64,000 nucleotides of DNA, from positions 1-64,000 of the forward strand of contig JAEUSP010000019.1 of NCBI GenBank assembly GCA_016788565.1. The letters run 5' to 3'. Positions 43,271 to 51,501 of this stretch are shown piece after piece (position 1 is the first letter of the stretch; every line of letters begins with the position of its first letter). A model generated the notes under the pieces. It made no database searches, was not told where the DNA came from, and saw only the letters and a program-made list of their open reading frames with translations. The translations under genes and the position numbers were made by a program. The DNA comes from Chlorobiota bacterium. Its GTDB lineage: Bacteria; Bacteroidota; Ignavibacteria; OLB7.

Positions 43271-44155
43271 ATGGATATTTCTCTTCCAGTTCTTCAGCCT
43301 TCGGAACAGGCCGTGCCGGTTGAGCGGCGGCCTGATTGGCTGAAGGTGCGCATCCCAACCGGGGAAACCGTGACTTGGCTGCGGGAGATGATGCGCTCCA
43401 AAAAACTGCACACCGTTTGCGAGGAAGCGCGCTGCCCAAACATGGCCGAATGCTGGTCCGCCGGGACCGCAACGTTTATGATCCTGGGCGACACCTGCAC
43501 CCGAAGCTGCGGTTTCTGTGCGGTGAAAACCGGGCGGCCAGGAACGGTTGATCTTGATGAGCCAGCGCACGTTGCCGAAGCGGTGATGCAGATGGGGGTG
43601 AAGCACGCCGTCATCACATCGGTGAACCGCGATGAGCTTGCCGACGGCGGGTCGGGAATTTTTGCTGACACCATTCGGCAGGTTCGCCAAACCAGCCCCG
43701 GTGTTCGGGTGGAAGTGTTGATCCCCGATTTTAAGGGGAACGCCGAATCGTTGCAACGGATCATTGATGCCGGCCCCGACATCCTGAACCACAACACCGA
43801 AACGGTTCCATCACTCTACCGAAAAGTGCGCCCGCAGGGGAAATATCAATGGACCTTGGACCTTCTGAAAGAAGCCAAGCGGCAAGGGATGACAACCAAA
43901 ACAGGGATCATGCTGGGGCTTGGGGAATCGCGCCAGGAACTGCTGCAAACAATGCAGGACCTTGCCGAACGGAACGTTGACATCCTGACGCTTGGGCAAT
44001 ACCTGCAGCCAACAAAAAAGCACCTTCCAGTTGAGCGGTTTGTCACCCCCGAGGAGTTCGACGAACTGCGGATTATCGGCCTAAACATGGGCTTCCGGTA
44101 TGTGGAGTCTGGGCCGTTAGTTCGGTCTAGCTACCATGCCGAGCGGCATATCTAA
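43271..44155 (+). CDS. lipA: Lipoyl synthase
   Basis: 294 residues. Auxiliary cluster CEEARCPNMAEC and radical-SAM cluster CTRSCGFC are both intact, as is the C-terminal ESGPLVRSSYHAE. LipA inserts two sulphur atoms into octanoyl-Lys on lipoyl domains, using the auxiliary 4Fe-4S cluster as source. It is coupled to the E2 gene, so lipoylation and its target are co-expressed. No lipB or lplA is visible nearby. Confidence 0.97.
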   Translation: MDISLPVLQPSEQAVPVERRPDWLKVRIPTGETVTWLREMMRSKKLHTVCEEARCPNMAECWSAGTATFMILGDTCTRSCGFCAVKTGRPGTVDLDEPAHVAEAVMQMGVKHAVITSVNRDELADGGSGIFADTIRQVRQTSPGVRVEVLIPDFKGNAESLQRIIDAGPDILNHNTETVPSLYRKVRPQGKYQWTLDLLKEAKRQGMTTKTGIMLGLGESRQELLQTMQDLAERNVDILTLGQYLQPTKKHLPVERFVTPEEFDELRIIGLNMGFRYVESGPLVRSSYHAERHI

Positions 44156-44191
44156 GCGGGCCGCTTCTCACCTAGTTCAGCCGCTACATTT

Positions 44192-44223
44192 CAATGGCCA
44201 ACTGTGTTTGCAGTTGGCCATTG
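44192..44223 (+). terminator. Terminator-like hairpin after lipA
   Basis: Perfect 13-bp stem (CAATGGCCAACTG 44192-44204 with CAGTTGGCCATTG 44211-44223), loop TGTTTG. The following T run is poor, so termination efficiency is uncertain. Confidence 0.65.
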
Positions 44224-44240
44224 TTCGTTAATGGGCATCC

Positions 44241-44248
44241 TATTTTTG
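44241..44248 (+). promoter_or_regulatory. Candidate -7 element TATTTTTG
   Basis: Exact TAnnTTTG, 74 bases before the GTG at 44315 of the sigma factor gene; TTGT lies 20 bases upstream (44221). Just after the lipA terminator hairpin. Confidence 0.45.
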
Positions 44249-44314
44249 TACTGCTTCTAATTTTCCTTCTCACCCCATTCCAACCATTGTTCTTTGGGCG
44301 GCATCAAACCAACC

Positions 44315-44947
44315 GTGAACCCACAATCTGGCATCATAACCTTGCAGACAGGCACGCTACCAAACCACGCCGAACAAACAGCAGTGTTGGAACCGTTGGT
44401 GCAGCGCGCACAGCGTGGCGAAGCAGCAGCATTCGAGCAGTTGTACCACCGCCATGTTGGGCGGGTGAATATGCTTTGCTACCGATTGACCGGCGACAAA
44501 AATTTATCCGAAGACCTGACGCAGGAATCGTTCATCAAAGCATGGGAGCGGCTACCGCAGTTCCGAGGTGAAAGTACCTTCGGGACATGGCTGCATCGGC
44601 TTGTGGTGAATGTGGCATTGGGGGAGCGGCGGCAATCCGAACGGCGGCAGGCGCGGATTATCGCTATGGATGACCTTGCGTCGCTTCCGAATGCAACCCA
44701 CACCCCACAACCGGAAACCGCTTTAGACCTTGAACAAGCTATTGCCGCGCTTCCGCCAGGGGCGCGTGCGGTGTTTGTACTGCATGACGTTGAAGGATAC
44801 CGGCACGAAGAAATTGCCCAGATGACCGGGGTCGCAATTGGAACATCAAAATCGCAACTAAGCCGCGCACGGACGTTGCTGAAGGAGGCACTAAAAGATG
44901 ACTTGTCAGGAGATGAACAACCAGCTGGACGGATACATCGCTGGTGA
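44315..44947 (+). CDS. ECF-type RNA polymerase sigma factor
   Basis: 210 residues from GTG 44315; TTG 44294 is an alternative and no ATG precedes region 2. Region 2 reads EQLYHRHVGRVNMLCYRLTGDKNLSEDLTQESFIKAWERL and region 4 reads LPPGARAVFVLHDVEGYRHEEIAQMTGVAIGTSKSQLSRAR. Its end overlaps the anti-sigma gene by 50 bases, which indicates translational coupling. Together with the anti-sigma and DUF4097 genes it forms a compact regulatory operon. Confidence 0.92.
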   Translation: MNPQSGIITLQTGTLPNHAEQTAVLEPLVQRAQRGEAAAFEQLYHRHVGRVNMLCYRLTGDKNLSEDLTQESFIKAWERLPQFRGESTFGTWLHRLVVNVALGERRQSERRQARIIAMDDLASLPNATHTPQPETALDLEQAIAALPPGARAVFVLHDVEGYRHEEIAQMTGVAIGTSKSQLSRARTLLKEALKDDLSGDEQPAGRIHRW

Positions 44948-45623
44948 GCTGGCCACGGAACAGCAGGCTGCCATCAAACAGCATATCGCCGATTGCGCCG
45001 ATTGCAGATTGGAGCTTTCGCTGCGGCGCGCGCTGATTGCCCGCGCACGCACGTTACCGCGCGAACTTCCGCCGCAGCGCCAGCTATGGCCAGCGATTGC
45101 TAACCAGATCAACGATAAAAAGATCCACCCCTTGTACCCCGCCAATCGGGCATGGCTGCGGCGGTGGGAAACATGGGGCTTGGCCGCAGCAGCGTGCGTG
45201 GCAATTATCGCCCTTGTTTGGGGGATTTGGCAAGGCGAAACAACACCCAACATCAGCGGCCACACCGGCAACCAACTGCCCAGCATCGCCCCTCCAATGG
45301 CTGAAGTCCCACCCCGGCAGCAAGTAGCTATCGGCCCAAACCCGGCCTACAAGAAAGTACGCCAACACATCCAGCAAACGCTGCAATTGAACAAGCAAGA
45401 ACTATCAACCGAGACCATGTCGGTTATTGAAAAAAATATGGGAGTGATTGATGATGCCATTGCCCAGATCAACAAAGCGCTCACCGAAGACCCTGAAAAC
45501 CCCGACCTACAACTAATGCTTGTTGCCACCCAACGGCAAGCCGCCGACCTGCTGGAAACCATTGCAGAAGCACGCACCCAACAACAATCCACCACAAACG
45601 AATTGGAGAAAGAACCACAATGA
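44898..45623 (+). CDS. Zinc-finger anti-sigma factor
   Basis: 241 residues. N-terminal zf-HC2 domain with the zinc ligands in KQHIADCADC (His and Cys-x-x-Cys). A membrane segment lies at about residues 95-112 (AAACVAIIALVWGIW). The periplasmic part has a coiled-coil-like stretch (VRQHIQQTLQLNKQEL). It would hold the adjacent sigma factor at the membrane until a signal releases it. Start overlaps the sigma gene; stop overlaps the next start by four bases (ATGA). Confidence 0.9.
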   Translation: MTCQEMNNQLDGYIAGELATEQQAAIKQHIADCADCRLELSLRRALIARARTLPRELPPQRQLWPAIANQINDKKIHPLYPANRAWLRRWETWGLAAAACVAIIALVWGIWQGETTPNISGHTGNQLPSIAPPMAEVPPRQQVAIGPNPAYKKVRQHIQQTLQLNKQELSTETMSVIEKNMGVIDDAIAQINKALTEDPENPDLQLMLVATQRQAADLLETIAEARTQQQSTTNELEKEPQ

Positions 45624-46522
45624 GGATGAATATCCCAAGCATAATGGCCGCCGTTGCGTTGGCCGCAATTGCCACCACAACCACCGCAACTGCCGATGGC
45701 ACAAAGCCAGTTAACGAACGCCGCAGCGCAAAGCCGGATGAAAACATCTCAATCAATAATGTGGCCGGCAGCGTGGTTGTTACCGGAACCAACGAATCGG
45801 AAATCGTGGTGACGGGGACCTTAGATGACGAGGTGAAGTTAGAAATCAAGCAATCGGGCGGGCAAACCACGATTCACGTGGTACGCGATAAGGAGACCAA
45901 ATCATGGGCCAGAAGAAGCAAAGCCGATCTGCAGATAAAGCTGCCACGCGGAAGCAGAGTAGAGGTGTCCACAGTGAGTGCCGACATCACCGCAAGCAAC
46001 ATCACTGGAAGAACCACGCTGCAAACGATCAGTGGTGAGATTACCACCACCGAGAATATCGAGAAACTGAGAGCCAAAAGCGTCAGTGGCGACATCTCTA
46101 TCGCCCAGTCAACAACTTCGCTGGAGGCGGAGACGGTAAGCGGAACCATTACGATCACGCGCGCAAAAAACCAGGTGAACGCGCAAACCGTAAGCGGCGA
46201 CGTGACGGTAAGCGGGGCCGATCTTGAGCAGCTATCGCTCCGTAGCGTCTCTGGCGATATTGGCTTTGAAGGCTCGGTTGGCCGCGATGCCAAAGTCCGA
46301 ATCAGCAACCACAGCGGCGATGTCACTCTAAAAATTCCGGCAGCCACATCGGCTGAGTTTGAGCTTATCACACGTTCCGGCAGCATCCATAACACCCTAA
46401 CAAACGACCACAGCCGCAACCTGGTGATGGGGGGGGAAGAAATGGAGTTCAAGACCGGCAGCGGCACCGCCTCAATCAATGTGGAGTCGTTTAGCGGTGG
46501 GATTACGGTGATGAAAGATTAG
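45620..46522 (+). CDS. DUF4097 beta-solenoid protein
   Basis: 300 residues with an N-terminal signal peptide (VALAAIATTTTATADG). The mature part has the DUF4097 pattern of short, repeated strands: SVVVTGTNESEIVVTGTL, then several turns with Val-Ser-Gly-Asp-Ile/Val (SVSGDI, VSGDVTVSG, SVSGDIGFEG). DUF4097 proteins frequently occur with sigma/anti-sigma pairs. Probably surface or periplasmic; its role in the signalling is unknown. Closed by a long terminator hairpin. Confidence 0.9.
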   Translation: MRMNIPSIMAAVALAAIATTTTATADGTKPVNERRSAKPDENISINNVAGSVVVTGTNESEIVVTGTLDDEVKLEIKQSGGQTTIHVVRDKETKSWARRSKADLQIKLPRGSRVEVSTVSADITASNITGRTTLQTISGEITTTENIEKLRAKSVSGDISIAQSTTSLEAETVSGTITITRAKNQVNAQTVSGDVTVSGADLEQLSLRSVSGDIGFEGSVGRDAKVRISNHSGDVTLKIPAATSAEFELITRSGSIHNTLTNDHSRNLVMGGEEMEFKTGSGTASINVESFSGGITVMKD

Positions 46523-46548
46523 GCGATCTGCCGCTCTGTGAAAACAAC

Positions 46549-46600
46549 CAAACGGCTCCGGCAGCGCAATTGCTGCCGGAGCCGTTTGATTATTCTGGCA
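46549..46600 (+). terminator. Long terminator hairpin after DUF4097 gene
   Basis: 17-bp stem: CAAACGGCTCCGGCAGC (46549-46565) pairs with GCTGCCGGAGCCGTTTG (46572-46588), six-base loop. The following sequence is GATTATTCTGG. Its sequence is nearly the same as the hairpin at 48566-48601. Confidence 0.8.
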
Positions 46601-46713
46601 GAAAACTTATTCGCTCAATCTGCAGATAGTTTCTTTGCTTTGATTTTCTGTTGCGTTGTTGTTTTTTGGCGGCGATCCTCTTCCATCGGTTCCGCTCAGT
46701 TGTTCTTATCACT

Positions 46714-48561
46714 ATGCTGCCTTTCCGATTTACTCACTTGCTGCTTCTTGCTGCGGCAATTGCCGGTTGCGGCACCGCGCAAATTCCCACACGTTCGCTT
46801 CCGCCAGCAACCGCCCCGTGGATCGAATGGAACGTAAGCCTGCACGACTCACTTGCCGATCACTTCGCCCTCCGTGCCAAGCTCCATAACATCACCGCCG
46901 ACACCATCCTGTTCCGGTTCCCGAACTGGTCACCTGGGGCATATCAGCGGGTGGAGTATGGCCAGTATGTCAGCAACTTGACCGCTACTTCTTCGGCGGG
47001 CGTAGCGTTGCCGGTGACCCGTGAGTCTCCCTCAACCTTCCGCGTTGCGGGGGTGGGAAATGGAGCGGTTCTGCGGTATGCCGCCCAAGAGATTAACGAT
47101 CATCCGAATAGCCCCTTCATGGCCCTCTCGGCCATTACCGACAGGTTTGCTTTTGCCAACGGAACGGCATTGCATGGCTATGTGGAAGGGGAACTACACG
47201 TTCCTCAGGTTATCACCTATTCCTTTTCTAAAGATTGGGAGGTATCCACCGGGCTGTCCCCTGCCGATTCGCTTCCCAACAGCTTTGTTGCTTCCAACTA
47301 CGACGAGCTGGTTGATGCCCCATTACTGGCCGGACAACTCCAGAAATTCGAGGTCACAGTGGAGGGGAAGCCGCACCTGTTTGCCATTGTTGCGCCTGAA
47401 CCAATAAAGAAGTGGCAGCGCGAAAACCTCCTGAAGGCAACCAAACAGATTGTTGAATCTACCAGCTCCTTTTTTGGCGAGATGCCCTACTCACACTACC
47501 TCTTTCAATGCTTCCTGATGGATCGGTGGGGAAATACGGGATACGGAGCTTTGGAGCACCGAAACAGCTCCACCTATCTGATGCCCTGGGCGCCGTGGTC
47601 GTACAGCGCGCTTGAAGCAGTCATCGCCCACGAGTATTGGCATGTGTGGTTTCCGAAGCGAACGCACACCCACGAACTTGGGCCATTTGATTATCAACAT
47701 CCGCCCGCAACCTCGGCATTGTGGTTCATCGAAGGGATCACCGAATACTACTCCCAAAAGATGTTGGTGCAGGCCAAACGCCAACCCGGAAAACAGATGC
47801 TGCTGGAGTTGATGACCGCCCTGTATGATCCCGATGCTATCAGCAAGCAATCACTGGAGGAGGTCAGCCGTGCAGCATCAACCACACCAATTACGTCGCT
47901 CCGCCCAATCTATGCTCGTGGCGCAGTGGTTGGAATGTTGTTGGATTGCGAAATCCGTACCCAAACCAACAACGCACGTTCGTTGGATGATGCAATGCGG
48001 CTGATGAACAACGAGTATGGAAAACTGGGAAAAACCTTCGGCGAAGATGAGATTATTGGCATCATTGAACGCGCAACCGGAACTCAGTTGCAGGAGCTGT
48101 ACCGCACCTGGATTGCTTCCGCCGGGCCGCTTCCGTTGCCGGAGTTTGCCCCCAAAATGGGATTGCGGTTTGTTCCCGATCAACGATTCTCGGTGTACGG
48201 ATTGCAGGGGATGAACCTGTTGCTTGATTCACTGAATCGCTGGATGATTGACAGCCTTGTGCCCGGCAGCATTGCCGACAGCATGGGGCTGCAACATGGG
48301 GATGAACTGGTGAGCTTCTCGCAGAACATCGCCGCCCACGATAGCGTGCTGGCACTCAGCAACCTTTCCACGAACCAGATCACTACGTTGATCAATTTTC
48401 TTCCGGCAAACACCACCGCGTGCACCGTCCGGCGGAATGGCCAGATGCAGCGTTTGCCGGTGCTGTTTCGGCAAGTACGCCCACCAATCGGCCTGTTGGA
48501 GCCTGATCCCGATGCCACAGGGATACCACTGCAAATTCGGGAAAGTATGTTTGGAATCTAA
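46714..48561 (+). CDS. M61-family metallopeptidase lipoprotein with PDZ domain
   Basis: 615 residues from ATG 46714, giving a lipoprotein signal (lipobox AIAGC). The N-terminal beta-sandwich is followed by the gluzincin motif HEYWHVW with the third ligand in WFIEGITEYYS, and a C-terminal PDZ domain (LVPGSIADSMGLQHGDELVSF). M61 includes glycyl aminopeptidases. Outer-membrane or periplasmic; substrate unknown. It ends in a terminator hairpin at 48566 and converges on an OmpA gene; a MITE-like element lies between. Confidence 0.92.
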   Translation: MLPFRFTHLLLLAAAIAGCGTAQIPTRSLPPATAPWIEWNVSLHDSLADHFALRAKLHNITADTILFRFPNWSPGAYQRVEYGQYVSNLTATSSAGVALPVTRESPSTFRVAGVGNGAVLRYAAQEINDHPNSPFMALSAITDRFAFANGTALHGYVEGELHVPQVITYSFSKDWEVSTGLSPADSLPNSFVASNYDELVDAPLLAGQLQKFEVTVEGKPHLFAIVAPEPIKKWQRENLLKATKQIVESTSSFFGEMPYSHYLFQCFLMDRWGNTGYGALEHRNSSTYLMPWAPWSYSALEAVIAHEYWHVWFPKRTHTHELGPFDYQHPPATSALWFIEGITEYYSQKMLVQAKRQPGKQMLLELMTALYDPDAISKQSLEEVSRAASTTPITSLRPIYARGAVVGMLLDCEIRTQTNNARSLDDAMRLMNNEYGKLGKTFGEDEIIGIIERATGTQLQELYRTWIASAGPLPLPEFAPKMGLRFVPDQRFSVYGLQGMNLLLDSLNRWMIDSLVPGSIADSMGLQHGDELVSFSQNIAAHDSVLALSNLSTNQITTLINFLPANTTACTVRRNGQMQRLPVLFRQVRPPIGLLEPDPDATGIPLQIRESMFGI

Positions 48562-48565
48562 ACAC

Positions 48566-48608
48566 AACGGCCCCGGCAGCACTTGCTCTGCCGGGGCCGT
48601 TTGGCTAT
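48566..48608 (+). terminator. Terminator hairpin after M61 gene
   Basis: 14-bp stem: AACGGCCCCGGCAG (48566-48579) with CTGCCGGGGCCGTT (48588-48601), eight-base loop, followed by TGGCTATTT. Confidence 0.8.
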
Positions 48609-48616
48609 TTGGGAAA

Positions 48617-48752
48617 TATACTCGGCGCAAAGTGGTTTGCGAAACTCTACTCAGCTAGGTGTGGTATGGATTCGCTTCGCAGGCCTTCGGCTCCCGCTTT
48701 CGCGGGAATGACAGTGATTAAGTTTTTCGCAAACCACTCTGTTTGGAGTATA
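48617..48752 (-). mobile_element. MITE-like element, copy B (136 bp)
   Basis: Inverted relative to copy A. Of 116 shared positions, 112 match, and a 20-bp block (48672-48691, beginning GCTTCGCAGGCC) is present only here, next to the central hairpin. Ends TATACTC and GAGTATA are intact. It sits in the convergent gap between the M61 gene and the PorE-like gene. Confidence 0.85.
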
Positions 48753-48768
48753 TCTCTACCATCTCCCC

Positions 48769-51324
48769 TTACTTCTTCAAAAACCGGAATTCCACGCGGC
48801 GATTCAGCGAGCGTCCTTCTTCGGTATCGTTGCTTGCCACCGGGTTCTTCTCACCATTTCCTTTCGGGACAAGCCGTGCGCGCTCGATTCCAACCGAACT
48901 GAGGTAGTCCACCACGGCCTGCGCCCGGCGTTGCGAAAGCTGCTGGTTGTAGGCATCGCCCGAAACGTTATCGGTGTAGCCGGCAATCTCCACCCGTGCT
49001 TTGGGATAGCTTTTAATCAGCTCGGCAAGTCGGTCAAGCTCTACCCGGGATTCTGGTTTTAGATCTGACTTGTCGGTGTCGAAAAAGACGTTGTTGATCC
49101 GCACCGCCATTCCTTCTTCGGCAACTTCTTTTATCGGCACAAGGGTGATGTTGACGGTGAGGTTCACCGCCTCCTTGGTCTTCCGTAAATCCACGTTGTT
49201 CGTCACCGGATAGTAGCCGCTTTTCTCGGCATAGTAGCCGTAGTTTTTCCCCAGCGGAACGGTGATAAAATAGGAGCCTTTCTGCGGGTCGGTTTTCAGT
49301 TGGCCGATGCTTTTGCGCGTGTCCAAATCCTCCCACTTGATGTCAGCAATCAGCGGCTTCCCTTTCGGGTCCGTCACAACGCCACGGATGGTGGCAACGG
49401 GGTCCGGCCGCAGTGATTTGGGAAGTGGAATCCAGAAAATATCTTCCGATGTTGAGGTCCCAATTTTATTCCCCGCAGCAAAAAATGCTTGCTGGCCATC
49501 GGTTGTCACCTTGTAGCCCCAATCGGAACCAATGGTGTTGAAGGCTTTCCCCAGATGCACCGGCTGGCTCCATTCGGTCCAAGAATCTTCGCGCAGGCGG
49601 GTGGTTTTAAAAACATCCAATGTGCCAAACCCTTCCCGGCCCGACGTGCTGAAGTAGAGTGTTTTTCCGTCGGGGTGAAGGAACGGCGTCCGCTCGGCAT
49701 AGGGGGTGTTGATCGTTGCTCCAAGATTGATTGGATCGCTCCACCCGGTTGCTGTTTTCAAGCACACGTAGATGTCGGTGTTCCCCCACGTTTCGCCGTG
49801 AAAGTAGCGATCCTTTGGCTGGAATTGCCCCACACCACCGGGGCGTTCGGAGGTGAAAAGAATTGCTTTCCCATCGCTGGTGATCATGCCGTCGCTGTCC
49901 CAATACTCACTGTTGATTGGCTTCGGAAGAAGCTGCAATGGCCCCCAGCCGCTTGGTGTCCGCTCGGTAAGGTACAGGTCGCCGCCGCCAAAACGGCGTG
50001 GCGCGCTGGCACTGAACACCACCAGTTGGTTGGCATCGGCCGAAACGGCGGTGGTGGCTTCGCTGTTGCCGGTGCTGAGTTCTTTCACCAACTGAGCTTT
50101 TCCCCAAACTCCATTTTGCAGTGTGGAAAAGTAGATATCCTCACCACCAACTCCATCGGGGCGTTCTCTTCCGGTGAAGAACAGTCCGTTGCCATCGGCA
50201 GTTGGAACCGGCACATACTCGCCGCCACGCTCGGTGTTCACACCGGGGCCAGCATCTTGGATTGTTGATATTTCTTCCGGTGCTTCCAACACTTGAATGG
50301 AACGGCGGAAACGCTCCTCCATCACCGGAAACAGGGGTTGATACTTCCGATAAACATCGGCGGCTTCTTTCCATTTTTTTTGACCGACATACATCCCCGC
50401 AATCCTCTGCACCGCAAGGAACGCATCCTCCAGCGGGGCATTGATTCGGATGAAGGAATCATACCAGTTCAGCTCGGTTGGGGTGGCCTGCTGGGTTAGC
50501 CGAATTTGGATTAACTGGTTGTTCCCCGAACCAAACGAGGGCCAGAGCGTGGTGTTGACAATGGTGGTGATGTGGAAACTGCGGGTCCAGTAGTTGTTGA
50601 TGAATTTGACGGTCTCCTCATCGGTCCAGCTGCTATCCACCTGATAAACTTGGCGGCCATAATCGCCCCCTTTTGAAAGGACAATCACCCATTTCCCACC
50701 GCCAAACCCGGCATCGGTGATCCGGTAGCCTTCCTGCATTCGTTGCTGGATTTCGGTGTCGGGAAAATCGCCGACGCTGGTGACGAACAACTGGCTGGTG
50801 AACGGGGTGTTGCGGGTAAGCACCGCCGCCCAAAGCGTGTCGCCGTAGGTGATGGAGGTGACGGCAAATCCTTGACTCAGCTTTGCCTGGATGTCTGCTT
50901 CGGGAAACTCCTTTGCTGCAAGAACGGTTTGCTCACCGTACCCCACCGCGCCGCTGGCCACGGCCGTCCAGTTTCCACCGGACCAACCAATATCGGTGAT
51001 GCTGTACCCCTGCGACCACAACCCCTGCATCCCCAAACCCGCTGGCTGGGGCGACATCCGAACTTGCTGCGGACCAACAAACGGGCTTCCAGAAGAAACA
51101 ACAGCAAGCCACGAGCCCTGCATACCAGTAAGCAAAGTGAGGTAGGCCCCTGCCTCGTTTTGCTGCTGAAGGTAGGTGGGTGGCGTGGAAATCGCGCTCC
51201 AAAATTGTGTGGTGAGGCCTGTGCCTTGCGTCATCACCACCAGCACCGGGCGCGGTTGCGCGGTGGCAGCGGCGGCAATCAGAAAGATGCCAATGGCGGA
51301 AAGGAGAGAACGTAGAAGCGTCAT
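48769..51324 (-). CDS. PorE-like OmpA protein with TPR-like, beta-propeller and CRD domains
   Basis: 851 residues with a signal peptide (AAAATAQPRP). The first 250 residues form a repetitive module of aromatic- and Gly-rich strands (WLAVVSSGSP, SVTSITYGDTLWAAVL, GGGKWVIVLSKG) like the DUF7477 type. A TPR-like stretch follows (IAGMYVGQKKWKEAADVYRKY), then PD40 blades (SADANQLVVFSA, HPDGKTLYFSTSGREG), a carboxypeptidase-regulatory-like domain and a C-terminal OmpA domain (NNVFFDTDKSDLKPES, LNRRVEF). TPR, propeller, CRD and OmpA in this order match the described architecture of PorE, which links the T9SS to peptidoglycan. The N-terminal module is extra. Confidence 0.88.
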   Translation of the reverse strand: MTLLRSLLSAIGIFLIAAAATAQPRPVLVVMTQGTGLTTQFWSAISTPPTYLQQQNEAGAYLTLLTGMQGSWLAVVSSGSPFVGPQQVRMSPQPAGLGMQGLWSQGYSITDIGWSGGNWTAVASGAVGYGEQTVLAAKEFPEADIQAKLSQGFAVTSITYGDTLWAAVLTRNTPFTSQLFVTSVGDFPDTEIQQRMQEGYRITDAGFGGGKWVIVLSKGGDYGRQVYQVDSSWTDEETVKFINNYWTRSFHITTIVNTTLWPSFGSGNNQLIQIRLTQQATPTELNWYDSFIRINAPLEDAFLAVQRIAGMYVGQKKWKEAADVYRKYQPLFPVMEERFRRSIQVLEAPEEISTIQDAGPGVNTERGGEYVPVPTADGNGLFFTGRERPDGVGGEDIYFSTLQNGVWGKAQLVKELSTGNSEATTAVSADANQLVVFSASAPRRFGGGDLYLTERTPSGWGPLQLLPKPINSEYWDSDGMITSDGKAILFTSERPGGVGQFQPKDRYFHGETWGNTDIYVCLKTATGWSDPINLGATINTPYAERTPFLHPDGKTLYFSTSGREGFGTLDVFKTTRLREDSWTEWSQPVHLGKAFNTIGSDWGYKVTTDGQQAFFAAGNKIGTSTSEDIFWIPLPKSLRPDPVATIRGVVTDPKGKPLIADIKWEDLDTRKSIGQLKTDPQKGSYFITVPLGKNYGYYAEKSGYYPVTNNVDLRKTKEAVNLTVNITLVPIKEVAEEGMAVRINNVFFDTDKSDLKPESRVELDRLAELIKSYPKARVEIAGYTDNVSGDAYNQQLSQRRAQAVVDYLSSVGIERARLVPKGNGEKNPVASNDTEEGRSLNRRVEFRFLKK

Positions 51325-51415
51325 AATGAAGGAATTTGCGTGCTGTTCAGACGAACAAGGGATGTGGCTGTGTCATCCCGGGGGCAATCGGTGGGGAAGC
51401 AAGGTGTATCAAACT

Positions 51416-51423
51416 CAAAGTTA
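51416..51423 (-). promoter_or_regulatory. Candidate -7 element TAACTTTG
   Basis: Exact TAnnTTTG on the minus strand, 92 bases before ATG 51324. DnaA-box-like nonamers (51432-51468) lie directly upstream. Confidence 0.45.
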
Positions 51424-51431
51424 TTCGCATT

Positions 51432-51468
51432 TGTGGAAAAAATGTGGATAACTCACTTGTAATCCACA
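51432..51468. promoter_or_regulatory. DnaA-box-like cluster in PorE-like gene promoter region
   Basis: On the minus strand TTTTCCACA (51440-51432) and the perfect box TTATCCACA (51451-51443); on the plus strand the one-mismatch TAATCCACA (51460-51468). Confidence 0.55.
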
Positions 51469-51501
51469 TACTCTCTGTTGAGAGGGGGGGAAGGCAAGCA
51501 A

